This document shows positions 33,895 to 42,533 of a stretch of DNA of 64,000 nt, one piece after another. The position numbers and the translations under genes were made by a program. The notes below the pieces were generated by a model that worked only from the letters and a program-made list of their open reading frames with translations, had not been told where the DNA came from and ran no database searches. Positions within the stretch are counted from its first letter, which is position 1, and each line of letters starts with the position of its first letter. This DNA comes from Anaerocolumna xylanovorans DSM 12503 (GTDB lineage: Bacteria > Bacillota > Clostridia > Lachnospirales > Lachnospiraceae): the NCBI RefSeq assembly GCF_900143645.1, contig NZ_FRFD01000013.1, positions 62,001-126,000 on the forward strand. The letters are read 5' to 3'.

Positions 33895-34161
33895 ATGGTA
33901 AAAGAAAAAATCACAGTTGTAAATAAATCAGGGATTCATATGAGGCCTGCAACAGAGCTCTCCAAGCTTGCAGCAGGCCTTAGTTCTGATATTAAAATAA
34001 TATCCGGCGGGATGGAAGTCAATCCGAAAAGTATCCTTATTCTAATGAGTGCCGGGATTACCAAAGGAACCGAAATTGAGGTGATCTGTGAAGGAGAGAC
34101 AGAGGAGCAGGATTTAAAAATATTACTGGAAGCTATTGCAGGCGGACTGGGTGAAGAATAA
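33895..34161 (+). CDS. HPr-family phosphocarrier protein
   Basis: This 88-residue protein contains the phospho-histidine motif SGIHMRPATELSKLA (His near residue 15). The serine region is changed to NPKSILILMSAGI compared with the usual GKSIMGVMSLG of general HPr, though the serine is kept. ATG 33895 follows AAAGGAGAATGATAAT. Followed by its own enzyme I, it looks like a dedicated HPr for this operon rather than the general one. Confidence 0.88.
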   Translation: MVKEKITVVNKSGIHMRPATELSKLAAGLSSDIKIISGGMEVNPKSILILMSAGITKGTEIEVICEGETEEQDLKILLEAIAGGLGEE

Positions 34162-34175
34162 AAAGGAGAGATACA

Positions 34176-35858
34176 ATGAAGACATGGAAGGTAAAGAAAA
34201 CCTATTCAAGAGGATATGCGCTGGGCCCGGCGCGTATTATCGAAAAAAAGGAAATCAGAACCGTATATGACAAAATTACCGGAGATAATATTACGGCAGA
34301 AATCAAGAGATTTGATGAGGCCGTAGAGGAAGGATGCAGGGAGCTTATGGAGCTTTCAGGGAAATCCGAAATATTTGCCGCTCATGCAGCCCTTGCCTCT
34401 GATATTGCTCTGCGTGAGGGAGTGGAGAATAAAATTAAAGACAAATTAATGTGTGCCGAGGAGGCGCTCCTTGAAACCAGCGGGGAATTTGTCTTCATCT
34501 TTGAGAGCATGGAAGATGAATATATGCGGGAGAGGGCAGCAGACATGAAGGATGTCTGTGAGAGGCTTCTTACTATTTTATCGGGAGAAAATGAAAATCC
34601 TTTTGAGGGAATAGAGGAAAAATCCATCATAATAGCCAGGGAACTGACTCCCTCGGATACGGCAAAGATGAATCTTAAGCTGGTTGCAGGTTTTGTAATG
34701 GAACTTGGCGGAGCTACAAGCCATGTGTCTATTATGGCAAAAAACCTTGGAATTCCCTGTCTTACGGGAGCAGAAGGTGTCCTTAAAGGTGTAAAGGATA
34801 AGGACTTTATCATAATGGATGCGGGAGCAGGAGAAATCTTTGCGGAGCCTTCTAAGGATTTGATTGAAGAATATGAAGAGAAAGCAGGAAAATGGCGGGA
34901 GGAAGAGAAACGCCTTAGGGAGTCCGCAGGACTTCCATCCCTTACGAAGGATGGGATACGGTTTGAATTGTGTGCCAATGCAGGCAATCCGGAGGAAGTC
35001 CGCGGGGCAGCAGAATATGAAATAGATGGAATAGGTTTGTTTCGGTCGGAGTTTTTGTATATGGGCTCGGATCATTTTCCTACTGAGGAGGAGCAGTTTT
35101 TTGCTTATAAGGAAGCAGCCTGCCTGTTAAAGGACAAGGAACTTACCATAAGAACCTTGGATATCGGCGGTGACAAGGAACTTAAGTACTGGCAGCTTCC
35201 AAAGGAAGAGAATCCTTTCCTGGGTTACCGGGCAATCAGAATCTGCCTGAAGGAGCCGGATATCTTTAAGCCCCAGTTAAGAGCTATTCTAAGAGCCGGA
35301 GCCTTTGGGAATGTCCGGATTATGTATCCTATGATAACCTCCGTGGAGGAAATAAGGGAAGCCAATAAAATCCTTGAACAGTGTAAAAAGGAACTGGAAG
35401 AGGAAGGGATTCCCTATAAAAAAGATATCCAGACAGGAATTATGATTGAAACACCCGCAGCTGTTATGATTGCGGAGGAGCTGGCAAAGGAAGCAGATTT
35501 TTTCAGTATCGGAACCAATGACCTGACGCAGTATTTTCTTGCAGCTGACAGAGGAAATGAAAAGGTTGCTGAAATTTATAATTCCTACCATCCTTCCGTA
35601 TTGCGGGCCATTGCCGCAACGATACGGGCAGCCCATAAGCAGGGGATTAAGGCGGGCATGTGCGGGGAGTTTGCAAGTGATGAAAAAGCTGCCGTATTGT
35701 TACTTGGCATGGGACTGGACGAATTCAGTATGTCCGCAGGGGAAATATCACGTGTTAAGAGCCGCTTAAGAGAGACCGATTACAAAGAGGCAAAAGAAAC
35801 TGCGGATAATATCCTGTCAAAGGGCTCTGTTACCGAGGTTATCAATTGCCTGATATAG
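34176..35858 (+). CDS. PTS enzyme I (phosphoenolpyruvate-protein phosphotransferase)
   Basis: This 560-residue enzyme I takes phosphate from PEP to HPr. The phospho-histidine lies in GGATSHVSIMAKNLGIPC (near residue 187); the usual arginine after GG is alanine here. The PEP-binding barrel has FRSEFLYMG (near 290), RTLDIGGDKEL (near 328), IGTNDLTQY (near 450) and the catalytic cysteine in AGMCGEFASD (near 500). It is separated from HPr by 14 bp. The presence of both general PTS proteins in a sugar operon suggests an insulated phosphorylation chain. Confidence 0.93.
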   Translation: MKTWKVKKTYSRGYALGPARIIEKKEIRTVYDKITGDNITAEIKRFDEAVEEGCRELMELSGKSEIFAAHAALASDIALREGVENKIKDKLMCAEEALLETSGEFVFIFESMEDEYMRERAADMKDVCERLLTILSGENENPFEGIEEKSIIIARELTPSDTAKMNLKLVAGFVMELGGATSHVSIMAKNLGIPCLTGAEGVLKGVKDKDFIIMDAGAGEIFAEPSKDLIEEYEEKAGKWREEEKRLRESAGLPSLTKDGIRFELCANAGNPEEVRGAAEYEIDGIGLFRSEFLYMGSDHFPTEEEQFFAYKEAACLLKDKELTIRTLDIGGDKELKYWQLPKEENPFLGYRAIRICLKEPDIFKPQLRAILRAGAFGNVRIMYPMITSVEEIREANKILEQCKKELEEEGIPYKKDIQTGIMIETPAAVMIAEELAKEADFFSIGTNDLTQYFLAADRGNEKVAEIYNSYHPSVLRAIAATIRAAHKQGIKAGMCGEFASDEKAAVLLLGMGLDEFSMSAGEISRVKSRLRETDYKEAKETADNILSKGSVTEVINCLI

Positions 35859-35883
35859 GACGGCAATAATAGGAGATGGATCT

Positions 35884-37014
35884 ATGAAGGTAGTAGTTGC
35901 AATGGATTCCTTTAAGGGGAGCCTGACCTCAATGGAAGCGGGGAATGCGGTAAAGGAAGGAATACAAAGGGTAAGTGAAGATGCCAAGATTATTATAAAA
36001 CCCCTTGGGGACGGCGGCGAAGGTACGGCAGAGGCCCTCTTAAACGGAATGGGGGGAAGAAAAGTTTTTAAAATGGTCACCGGACCCATGGGCAAACCGG
36101 TGGAAGCTATGTATGGAATTCTTTCGGATGATAAAACGGCCGTCATCGAAATGGCCCAGGCTGCCGGAATCACCCTTTGCAGGGTAAAGGAGCGCAATCC
36201 TATGACTGCCACTACTTTTGGCGTAGGGGAAATGATTTTGGATGCCATGAAAAATGGCTGCCGGAATTTTCTTGTGGGTATCGGCGGCAGTGCAACCAAC
36301 GATGGCGGCACCGGCCTTTTGATGGCCTTAGGCTATGAATTCTTTGATAAGACAGGGGAGAAAGTAGAACAGGGAGGAGGAAGCTTAAAAGACATTGCCG
36401 GGATATCCTGTGAAAATGTGCCGGCAGACCTGGCAGAGTGCCGTTTTCATATAGCCTGTGATGTGAGTAACCCTCTGTGCGGTCCCCTTGGAGCTACCCA
36501 TGTCTTCGGACCCCAAAAGGGAGCATTGGCAGATGACCTGGAGGTGTTGGAAGCAGGAATGAGGAATTATGCCGCCCTTACAAAGAAGTTCACAGGCACG
36601 GATTATTCCGGGTATCCGGGAGCGGGAGCAGCGGGAGGACTTGGCTTTTGCTTTTTGGCATATCTAAAAGGACAGCTTATGCCAGGAATTGAAATGGTTA
36701 TGAAGGCCGTTAATCTGGAAGAAGAAATAAAAGATGCGGATTATATAATAACCGGCGAAGGACGGCTGGACGGACAGTCAGGCATGGGAAAAGCTCCCGT
36801 TGGAGTTGCAAAACTGGCAAAAAGGTATGGCAGGAAGGTTATAGCCTTTGCAGGAAGTGTTACCAGGGAAGCAGCGGAATGCAACCGGATGGGAATTGAT
36901 GCGTTTTTCCCGGTTATAAGGGAGATTGTGACCTTGGAAGAGGCCATGAACTCTAAGAATGCCGCAGATAATCTAAGGGATACGGCAGAACAGGTATTCA
37001 GACTTTTAGTATAG
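35884..37014 (+). CDS. glxK: Glycerate kinase (GlxK/GarK family)
   Basis: This 376-residue kinase phosphorylates D-glycerate to phosphoglycerate. The family signatures are VVVAMDSFKGSLTS (residues 3-17), PLGDGGEGTAEAL (near 41), GIGGSATNDGGTGLL (near 136) and ITGEGRLDGQSGMGK (near 284). Last gene of the PTS operon, 25 bp after enzyme I. It suggests that the imported sugar yields glycerate, for example from glyceraldehyde released by the aldolase; the oxidising enzyme would have to be elsewhere. Confidence 0.93.
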   Translation: MKVVVAMDSFKGSLTSMEAGNAVKEGIQRVSEDAKIIIKPLGDGGEGTAEALLNGMGGRKVFKMVTGPMGKPVEAMYGILSDDKTAVIEMAQAAGITLCRVKERNPMTATTFGVGEMILDAMKNGCRNFLVGIGGSATNDGGTGLLMALGYEFFDKTGEKVEQGGGSLKDIAGISCENVPADLAECRFHIACDVSNPLCGPLGATHVFGPQKGALADDLEVLEAGMRNYAALTKKFTGTDYSGYPGAGAAGGLGFCFLAYLKGQLMPGIEMVMKAVNLEEEIKDADYIITGEGRLDGQSGMGKAPVGVAKLAKRYGRKVIAFAGSVTREAAECNRMGIDAFFPVIREIVTLEEAMNSKNAADNLRDTAEQVFRLLV

Positions 37015-37021
37015 AGCGGGT

Positions 37022-37066
37022 GGGGGATGCACTTACCATGAGGTGGTAAGCGCATCCCCTCTTTTC
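37022..37066 (+). terminator. Terminator of the PTS operon
   Basis: GGGGATGC pairs with GCATCCCC (37023-37059) with an inner TACC/GGTA stem, followed by TCTTTTCTTT. Confidence 0.8.
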
Positions 37067-37073
37067 TTTGTCA

Positions 37074-37964
37074 TTAATTAGTCATATAATTCTTCCGGTA
37101 CTGTTTGGGACTGATGTTCTTTAATTCTTTAAACTGGCTGATAAAATAGCTGGAGGTAGTAAATCCTGTCTCCAGGGCAATTTCTGTAATGGTACTGTTG
37201 GTACTGATTAAGAGTTTCTCTGCTTTTAAGATACGTACGTAAGTCAGATATTCTTTGAAGCTCTTTTTCATTACTTTCTTAAACATTCTTGAAAAATAGC
37301 TGTAGCTCATATGGCAGTATTTTGCCATTTCTCTTACGGTTATATCCTTCTGATAATTGTCTTCAATATAATCAAAAACCTTCTTAAGCTGCTTTTCCAT
37401 TTCCTTATTAATAGGGACATCAATATTTAAATCAATATCCTGCTTATGCCAGTTCCTTAAGATGTATAAAAAGAGTGTCAGGATATCTGCACGGATAGCA
37501 AGTTCAAAGCCATACCGGGATTCCTTATATTCGGTATTGATATCATGAAGAATGGAAGGAAGTATGGTAGCCTTAATCTCCTCCTTTGTAAATATCTTCT
37601 GATGGGTGGATTCCTTTAGGATAAAGGGCATTAAATATTTCATTTCCAGCAGGGATTGGGAGGTGTAGAGCATTTCCGGCTCGAATTTAATGCAGATATA
37701 TTGGTTGAAAGCTTCTCCCTGAGAGAATACATTATGTATTTCATTGGAATTAATAAGTACCATATCACCTTCACCAAAGGTATAATCCTTGTTGTTTAAC
37801 AGAATACGGAACTGTCCGGACTGTGCATAAAGGATTTCAATGTAATCATGGATATGGGCGTGGACCATAACCCCGGGGCCCTTCTTTTCCTGGGTGTGGA
37901 CACTGAACTTCCGGGGAAGCTCCGCATTGGGATTCCGTTTTTCAATATAATAAGTCTGTTCCAA
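37074..37964 (-). CDS. AraC-family transcriptional regulator with cupin sensor
   Basis: This 296-residue regulator has an N-terminal cupin (about residues 25-110, HAHIHDYIEILYAQSG and FGEGDMVLINSNEIH) and a C-terminal double helix-turn-helix (about 190-292, TVREMAKYCHMSYSYFSRMF and ITEIALETGFTTSSYFISQF). The start is TTG 37964 with AAAGGAG upstream. It is divergent from the dehydrogenase/isomerase operon, which it probably activates in response to a sugar or polyol; two GGACAAA boxes 41 bp apart in the intergenic region are possible contacts. Confidence 0.9.
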   Translation of the reverse strand: MEQTYYIEKRNPNAELPRKFSVHTQEKKGPGVMVHAHIHDYIEILYAQSGQFRILLNNKDYTFGEGDMVLINSNEIHNVFSQGEAFNQYICIKFEPEMLYTSQSLLEMKYLMPFILKESTHQKIFTKEEIKATILPSILHDINTEYKESRYGFELAIRADILTLFLYILRNWHKQDIDLNIDVPINKEMEKQLKKVFDYIEDNYQKDITVREMAKYCHMSYSYFSRMFKKVMKKSFKEYLTYVRILKAEKLLISTNSTITEIALETGFTTSSYFISQFKELKNISPKQYRKNYMTN

Positions 37965-38089
37965 AGCTGCACTCCTTTAAGGACAAATTTTTGATATTTT
38001 TTTATGTATTTATTATATCATGGACAAAGTGATTATGCTATATTTAAGAAAAATCAACAAAAATAAATAAGCAAAAAGGAGAAGATATA

Positions 38090-39172
38090 ATGGAGAGAAA
38101 AGTAAAGATTGGAATTATTGGCTGCGGCGGAATTGCAAACGGAAAACACATGCCCTCTTTAAGCAAATTGTCAGATGTAGAAATAGTGGCCTTCTGTGAC
38201 CTTATCGAAGAGAGAGCGGTAAAGGCAAAGGAGCAGTATGGTACTCCTGATGCCAAGGTTTATACGGATTATAAGGAATTGTTAAAGGATGAGGAAATCG
38301 AGGTGGTTCATGTATGCACCCCCAACCGCTCCCATGCCCCGATATCCATTGATTCCCTCTATGCCGGCAAGCATGTAATGTGTGAAAAGCCCATGGCAAA
38401 GACTGCGGAGGATGCCAGAAAGATGGTAGCAGCAGCCCAAGAGACCGGTAAGAAGTTAACGATCGGATACCAGCACAGGCATAAACCGGAAGCTATCTAT
38501 CTTAAGAGCGTGATTGAAAGAGGAGATTTAGGAGATATCTATTTTGCCAAAGCTTTTGCGGTAAGAAGAAGAGGCACTCCCAACTGGGGTGTATTCTTAA
38601 ACGAGTATGAGCAGGGCGGCGGTCCCTTAATTGATATCGGTACCCACTCTTTGGATGTTACCTTATACCTTATGAATAACTATGAGCCTAGGATGGTTGT
38701 TGGTACAAAATATAAGAAGGTAAGCGATCCGGAATGCGGCAATCCGTGGGGCGGCTGGAAAGAAGGAGAAAATACCATGGAGGATTCCGCATTTGGCTTT
38801 ATCGTAATGAAAAATGGGGCAACCATTATCCTGGAATCCAGCTGGGCACTGAATACTATTGAGCCTATTCAGGAAGGCAGTACTGTTCTTTGCGGAACAG
38901 ATGCAGGAGCACAGATTAAGGGGGGAGTTACCATCAATAAGGCAGAGTTTAACAGGCTGGTTGAGATTAAGCCGGATTTATCAAGCGGCGGAGTTGCTTT
39001 CTATGAAGGTATATCCGATAATCCCGCTGAGGTTGAGGCAAGACGCTGGATTGATGCTGTTAAGAATGATACAGAGGTGGTTGTAAAGCCGGAACAGGCT
39101 TGCGTGGTATCAGAGATACTGGAAGCTATCTACACCTCCGCAAGGACAGGGCAGCCTGTGTACTTTGACTGA
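38090..39172 (+). CDS. Gfo/Idh/MocA-family oxidoreductase (first of two)
   Basis: This 360-residue NAD(P)-dependent sugar/polyol dehydrogenase has a Rossmann domain (KIGIIGCGGIANGKHMPSL at residues 5-23), CTPNRSHAPIS near 77 and the catalytic lysine in MCEKPMAK near 98. The C-terminal beta-sheet domain carries GGGPLIDIGTHSLDV near 180, where the catalytic His is expected. Start behind AAAAGGAGAAG. Paired with a second member and an isomerase-like protein, as in operons for inositol, gluconate-type or rare-sugar breakdown. Substrate unknown. Confidence 0.9.
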   Translation: MERKVKIGIIGCGGIANGKHMPSLSKLSDVEIVAFCDLIEERAVKAKEQYGTPDAKVYTDYKELLKDEEIEVVHVCTPNRSHAPISIDSLYAGKHVMCEKPMAKTAEDARKMVAAAQETGKKLTIGYQHRHKPEAIYLKSVIERGDLGDIYFAKAFAVRRRGTPNWGVFLNEYEQGGGPLIDIGTHSLDVTLYLMNNYEPRMVVGTKYKKVSDPECGNPWGGWKEGENTMEDSAFGFIVMKNGATIILESSWALNTIEPIQEGSTVLCGTDAGAQIKGGVTINKAEFNRLVEIKPDLSSGGVAFYEGISDNPAEVEARRWIDAVKNDTEVVVKPEQACVVSEILEAIYTSARTGQPVYFD

Positions 39173-39196
39173 TATAACAGGAAGGAAATAAATAAG

Positions 39197-40165
39197 ATGA
39201 ATATAGCAATTATCAGCTACTGGCATGTTCATGCAGAAGGCTATACAAAAGAAATAATAGAAAAGACAGACAGCAGGATTTCTGCTGTCTGGGATGAGGA
39301 AGAAGAGAGGGGAAGAAGCTTTGCTGACAGGTTTGAGGTGCCTTTTTATAAGGACTACGACGAGCTTTTAGCAAATTCTGATATTGAAGGAGTGGTAATA
39401 ACTGCTCCCACCTCCCTGCATAAGGAGCTTATCCTAAAAGCCATCAAGGCGGGTAAAAAGGTGTTTAGCGAAAAGGTTCTGGCACTCACTGTTTCGGACT
39501 GCCTGGAGATTAAGGAAGCTCTTTTAGAACAGGGCAGCGATATTACTCTTTCTCTGGTAAAGAAATGTGAAAGCCGCTTTCTCTTTGCAAAAGAATTGGT
39601 AGAAAAGGGAAGCCTTGGACGTATTACCTATGCCAGAATGCGGAATGTACATGACGGAAGTATCGGTGAATGGCTGCCGGAACATTTTTATAACAGGGAG
39701 CAGTGCGGCGGAGGCGCCATGATTGACCTGGGTGCTCATCCTATGTACCTGTTAGCCTGGCTGCTTGGAACACCTGTAAGTGTCCTGTCCTTATTTACAG
39801 ACATTACAGGGCATGGAGTGGAGGATAATGCGGTTTCTGTAATAGAATTTGCAGAAGGGGCTACCGGTGTGGCAGAGACCGGCTTTGTATCCCGTTATAC
39901 GCCGCCCATCCTGGAGATAAGCGGAACTGAAGGAACTCTTATGATAGGGGAAAGTATCCGCTATGCCGCCAAAGAGACCGGCGGGGAATGGATCACAGTA
40001 GAAAAACTTCCCGAAGCGCTTCCTTCGCCCCTGGTTATGTGGGCAGATGACCGGCGGGAAGAGAAGGCGGCCTTTGGAATAGAAGATTCCATAACTCTTA
40101 CTCAATTAATGGAAGCAGCCTATGAGTCACAGGCCACAGGAAAGAAAATAACTATCAGGCAGTAA
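39197..40165 (+). CDS. Gfo/Idh/MocA-family oxidoreductase (second of two)
   Basis: This 322-residue member of the same family as its neighbour is clearly diverged from it. The Rossmann start is atypical (NIAIISYWHVHAEGYTKEI in place of the glycine-rich loop). APTSLHKELIL lies near 75, FSEKVLALT near 95 carries the expected lysine, and GGGAMIDLGAHPMYL near 173 carries the second-domain histidine. The weak nucleotide-binding loop suggests altered cofactor use. It lies 24 bp after the first gene with AGGAAGG upstream. Confidence 0.85.
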   Translation: MNIAIISYWHVHAEGYTKEIIEKTDSRISAVWDEEEERGRSFADRFEVPFYKDYDELLANSDIEGVVITAPTSLHKELILKAIKAGKKVFSEKVLALTVSDCLEIKEALLEQGSDITLSLVKKCESRFLFAKELVEKGSLGRITYARMRNVHDGSIGEWLPEHFYNREQCGGGAMIDLGAHPMYLLAWLLGTPVSVLSLFTDITGHGVEDNAVSVIEFAEGATGVAETGFVSRYTPPILEISGTEGTLMIGESIRYAAKETGGEWITVEKLPEALPSPLVMWADDRREEKAAFGIEDSITLTQLMEAAYESQATGKKITIRQ

Positions 40166-40256
40166 CCGTATCCATAAAATGAATTATTTACAGTTGGGGC
40201 AGAAAGTCAGAAGCAGCGGTATAAACGGCAGCAGAAAGGACGGAAAGAGAGGAAAG

Positions 40257-40973
40257 ATGGAAATATCAATACAGCTTTACTCAGTTCATACAGAAACCGA
40301 GAAGGATTTTAAGGGAGCAGTAGAAAAGGTAGCTGATATCGGCTTTCAGGGCGTGGAATTTGCAGGCTATGGCGGGTTGTCAGCAGAAGAAATGGCAGCC
40401 TTTTTAAAAGAGAAAAACCTCTATTCTGTAGGGGCGCATGTTGGCGTCCAAAGATTTGAGGAGGGTTTTTTAGAAGAGCTTGGGTATCATAAGGCAATCG
40501 GTTCTAAATATATCATTTGTCCATATGCCAGTACAGAGACTTTAGAAGAAGTCAAAGAACTGGCGGAAGTTTTAAACAATGCGGCGAGGCTGGCAGAAGG
40601 AAGCGGCATTAAAGTAGGCTACCACAACCATGCTCAAGAGTTTAAAATAATTAATGGAAAGTATGCACTGGACCTTTTAGCTGAACTGACAAGGGAAGAC
40701 GTAATTCTGGAATTGGATGTATTCTGGGCAGCTTACGCAGGCGTTGAGCCGGTAGACTATATTAAGAAGTCAGGGAAGAAGATTGAATTGATTCATATGA
40801 AGCAGATAAATGAGACAAAGGAAAATGTGGATATGCCGGAAGGCTGCCTGGATATGAAGACAATACAGGAAGCTGCAGAATATGCATCGTATTTTGTGCT
40901 GGAGCATGAGGAATATGACAAGCCTATATGGGAAAGCATCCAAAATGACTATGAATTTTTAAAGAAGTTATAA
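40257..40973 (+). CDS. Sugar phosphate isomerase/epimerase-like TIM-barrel protein
   Basis: This 238-residue protein of the xylose-isomerase-like TIM-barrel family contains GFQGVEFAGYGG near residue 30, VGYHNHAQEF near 125 and LELDVFWAAYAGV near 155, with LIHMKQIN near 180, which together make the usual metal-binding set. ATG 40257 follows GAGAGGAAAG. Third gene of the AraC-linked operon, followed by a terminator. The product may isomerise the oxidised sugar made by the dehydrogenases. Confidence 0.85.
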   Translation: MEISIQLYSVHTETEKDFKGAVEKVADIGFQGVEFAGYGGLSAEEMAAFLKEKNLYSVGAHVGVQRFEEGFLEELGYHKAIGSKYIICPYASTETLEEVKELAEVLNNAARLAEGSGIKVGYHNHAQEFKIINGKYALDLLAELTREDVILELDVFWAAYAGVEPVDYIKKSGKKIELIHMKQINETKENVDMPEGCLDMKTIQEAAEYASYFVLEHEEYDKPIWESIQNDYEFLKKL

Positions 40974-41001
40974 GCATCATAAAAGATAATGAGTGTCAGA
41001 G

Positions 41002-41046
41002 TGGGTTGCGGCAATCTTAAGTTATAATTGCAGCAACCCATTTTTT
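41002..41046 (+). terminator. Terminator of the dehydrogenase/isomerase operon
   Basis: TGGGTTGC (41002-41009) pairs with GCAACCCA (41033-41040), extended by GCAAT/ATTGC inside, then six T. Confidence 0.85.
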
Positions 41047-41273
41047 GAGACTATTTTTGTACATATTGCTGATAAGATTCTATCTTGTATCTATAATTTG
41101 TTATATAATAATGGGAGAAGAAGGCAACTGTCAAGAAATATTAGCAAATAAGGGGAAATAATCTCATAAAATTATTGTGGTGCATGGTAAATTATGATAA
41201 AATTAAGACGGTGGAACTGGAAAATATCAGATACGGATTGGGATGATGTTTCCCATAAGGAAGGAGCAAAGGG
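41047..41273. other. AT-rich intergenic region
   Basis: No gene or clear promoter recognised. It ends in AAGGAAGGAG, the site for the following small gene. Confidence 0.4.
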
Positions 41274-41654
41274 ATGGTACGAAAGGTAAATAAGTATGTG
41301 GACATTTTAAGAATTGAGCTAAATGATCTTATAAATGAAATCAACGAACATGTCGAGACCTCTCACCAGGAACATAATGACCGGGTTATTAAGAATTTTA
41401 CTTATCACGGGAATCTGACTATATATGAAAAGCAGCTTGAAGGTATCAAACAGACAGCCAAGCTGTTGGAAGAGATGGATCTTTCAGATTACGAATCCAT
41501 CAATGACCTGGCAAAGGACTTAACAGAACGTATGAAAAGCTATTTTACAACCAGGGGCCTGTTAGAGGGCGGATATCACTTGACTTTGAAAAGAGTTGAG
41601 GGGGCAAGGGATTATGTGCTTCGTACGGAAAGAAACACCAAATACTCCGCATAA
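41274..41654 (+). CDS. Conserved-looking small helical protein of unknown function
   Basis: This 126-residue protein is mostly charged and helical (ILRIELNDLINEINEHVETS at residues 10-29, then HQEHNDRVIKNFTYHGNL). I do not recognise a family. No signal peptide or membrane segment is visible. It starts behind a strong GGAAGGAG site and lies 11-17 bp ahead of the corrinoid adenosyltransferase, so the two may be co-expressed. The histidines near 30-45 might bind metal, but this is speculation. Confidence 0.65.
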   Translation: MVRKVNKYVDILRIELNDLINEINEHVETSHQEHNDRVIKNFTYHGNLTIYEKQLEGIKQTAKLLEEMDLSDYESINDLAKDLTERMKSYFTTRGLLEGGYHLTLKRVEGARDYVLRTERNTKYSA

Positions 41655-41671
41655 GAGAGGTTAAGTTGAAA

Positions 41672-42199
41672 ATGAGCAAGGGATTGATACATGTATACTG
41701 CGGTGACGGCAAAGGGAAAACTACTGCAGCAGCAGGACTTAGTATAAGGGCAGCGGGATGCGGTATGAAAGTAGTATTCCTTCAGTTTTTAAAGGCGATG
41801 GAGTCCGGTGAAATCGAAATATTAAGAAAGATAGACCTGATTACGGTAATTCGTAATGAGAAGGACTATGGATTCTTTAACCGGATGACAGAAGAGGATA
41901 AGCTTGCCATCACAGAACTTCATAACAAAAATCTTAAGGCTGCATTGGACATGGTAGAAAGAGAGCACTGCGATATGCTGGTTCTCGACGAAGTGTGTGC
42001 AGCCTATAATTATAATCTGCTTGACAGAGGGTTAGTGGAGAAGCTGGTAAAGGAGAAAAGGGATGATCTGGAGCTGGTGCTTACAGGAAGAGAGCCGGCT
42101 CCGGTGTTTTTAGAATATGCTGATTATGTATCCGAAATCAGGAAAATAAAGCACCCTTACGACAGAAAAATTACTGCCAGAAGAGGGATAGAATACTAA
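41672..42199 (+). CDS. cobO: Cob(I)alamin adenosyltransferase (CobO/BtuR type)
   Basis: This 175-residue enzyme transfers the adenosyl group of ATP to cob(I)alamin. The P-loop is CGDGKGKTTAAAG near residue 11. The CobA-specific LVLDEVCAAYNY (near 108) and LTGREPAP (near 140) are present. The start could be ATG 41672 or TTG 41666, since AGAGAGG sits 5 bases before the TTG and 11 before the ATG. No other cobalamin gene lies in the window, so it probably serves B12 salvage. Confidence 0.92.
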   Translation: MSKGLIHVYCGDGKGKTTAAAGLSIRAAGCGMKVVFLQFLKAMESGEIEILRKIDLITVIRNEKDYGFFNRMTEEDKLAITELHNKNLKAALDMVEREHCDMLVLDEVCAAYNYNLLDRGLVEKLVKEKRDDLELVLTGREPAPVFLEYADYVSEIRKIKHPYDRKITARRGIEY

Positions 42200-42230
42200 A
42201 AATCAGGAAAGAAAAGTAAGGTTGTCCGGG

Positions 42231-42262
42231 TGAAATCTTAAAAAATCTTCATAAATCTTTAA
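42231..42262. promoter_or_regulatory. Tandem AATCTT repeats
   Basis: AAATCTT occurs three times at 10-11 bp spacing just after cobO (AAATCTTAAA, AAATCTTCAT, AAATCTTTAA), followed by ATTAAG-type repeats. Helical phasing like this is seen in response-regulator binding sites. Confidence 0.3.
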
Positions 42263-42533
42263 AAAAATTAAGAAATTCATAATTAAGATTAAGGGTATAC
42301 CAAATTGATAATTAAATTATTATATGATAAAATGCCTCATTGTGATAGACAGAAATGAGCTTAACTTCAGTCTTCTGATAGTGGAAGTTCTTTCTTAATG
42401 AGAAAGCACTCAATATGAAAAGAGGCGGGTTATCATAAAAGATAAAGCAATTATCAGTAAAATAGAAAATACACAATTTCATATAAAATCGAATATCCAT
42501 AAAAACGAACTTACAAAAGCAGCGGAGAATATA

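Noticed and set aside
34382..34987. Minus-strand frames of 165-201 codons opposite the enzyme I gene
   Set aside because: Serine-rich shadow of a clear enzyme I sequence, with no ribosome-binding site.
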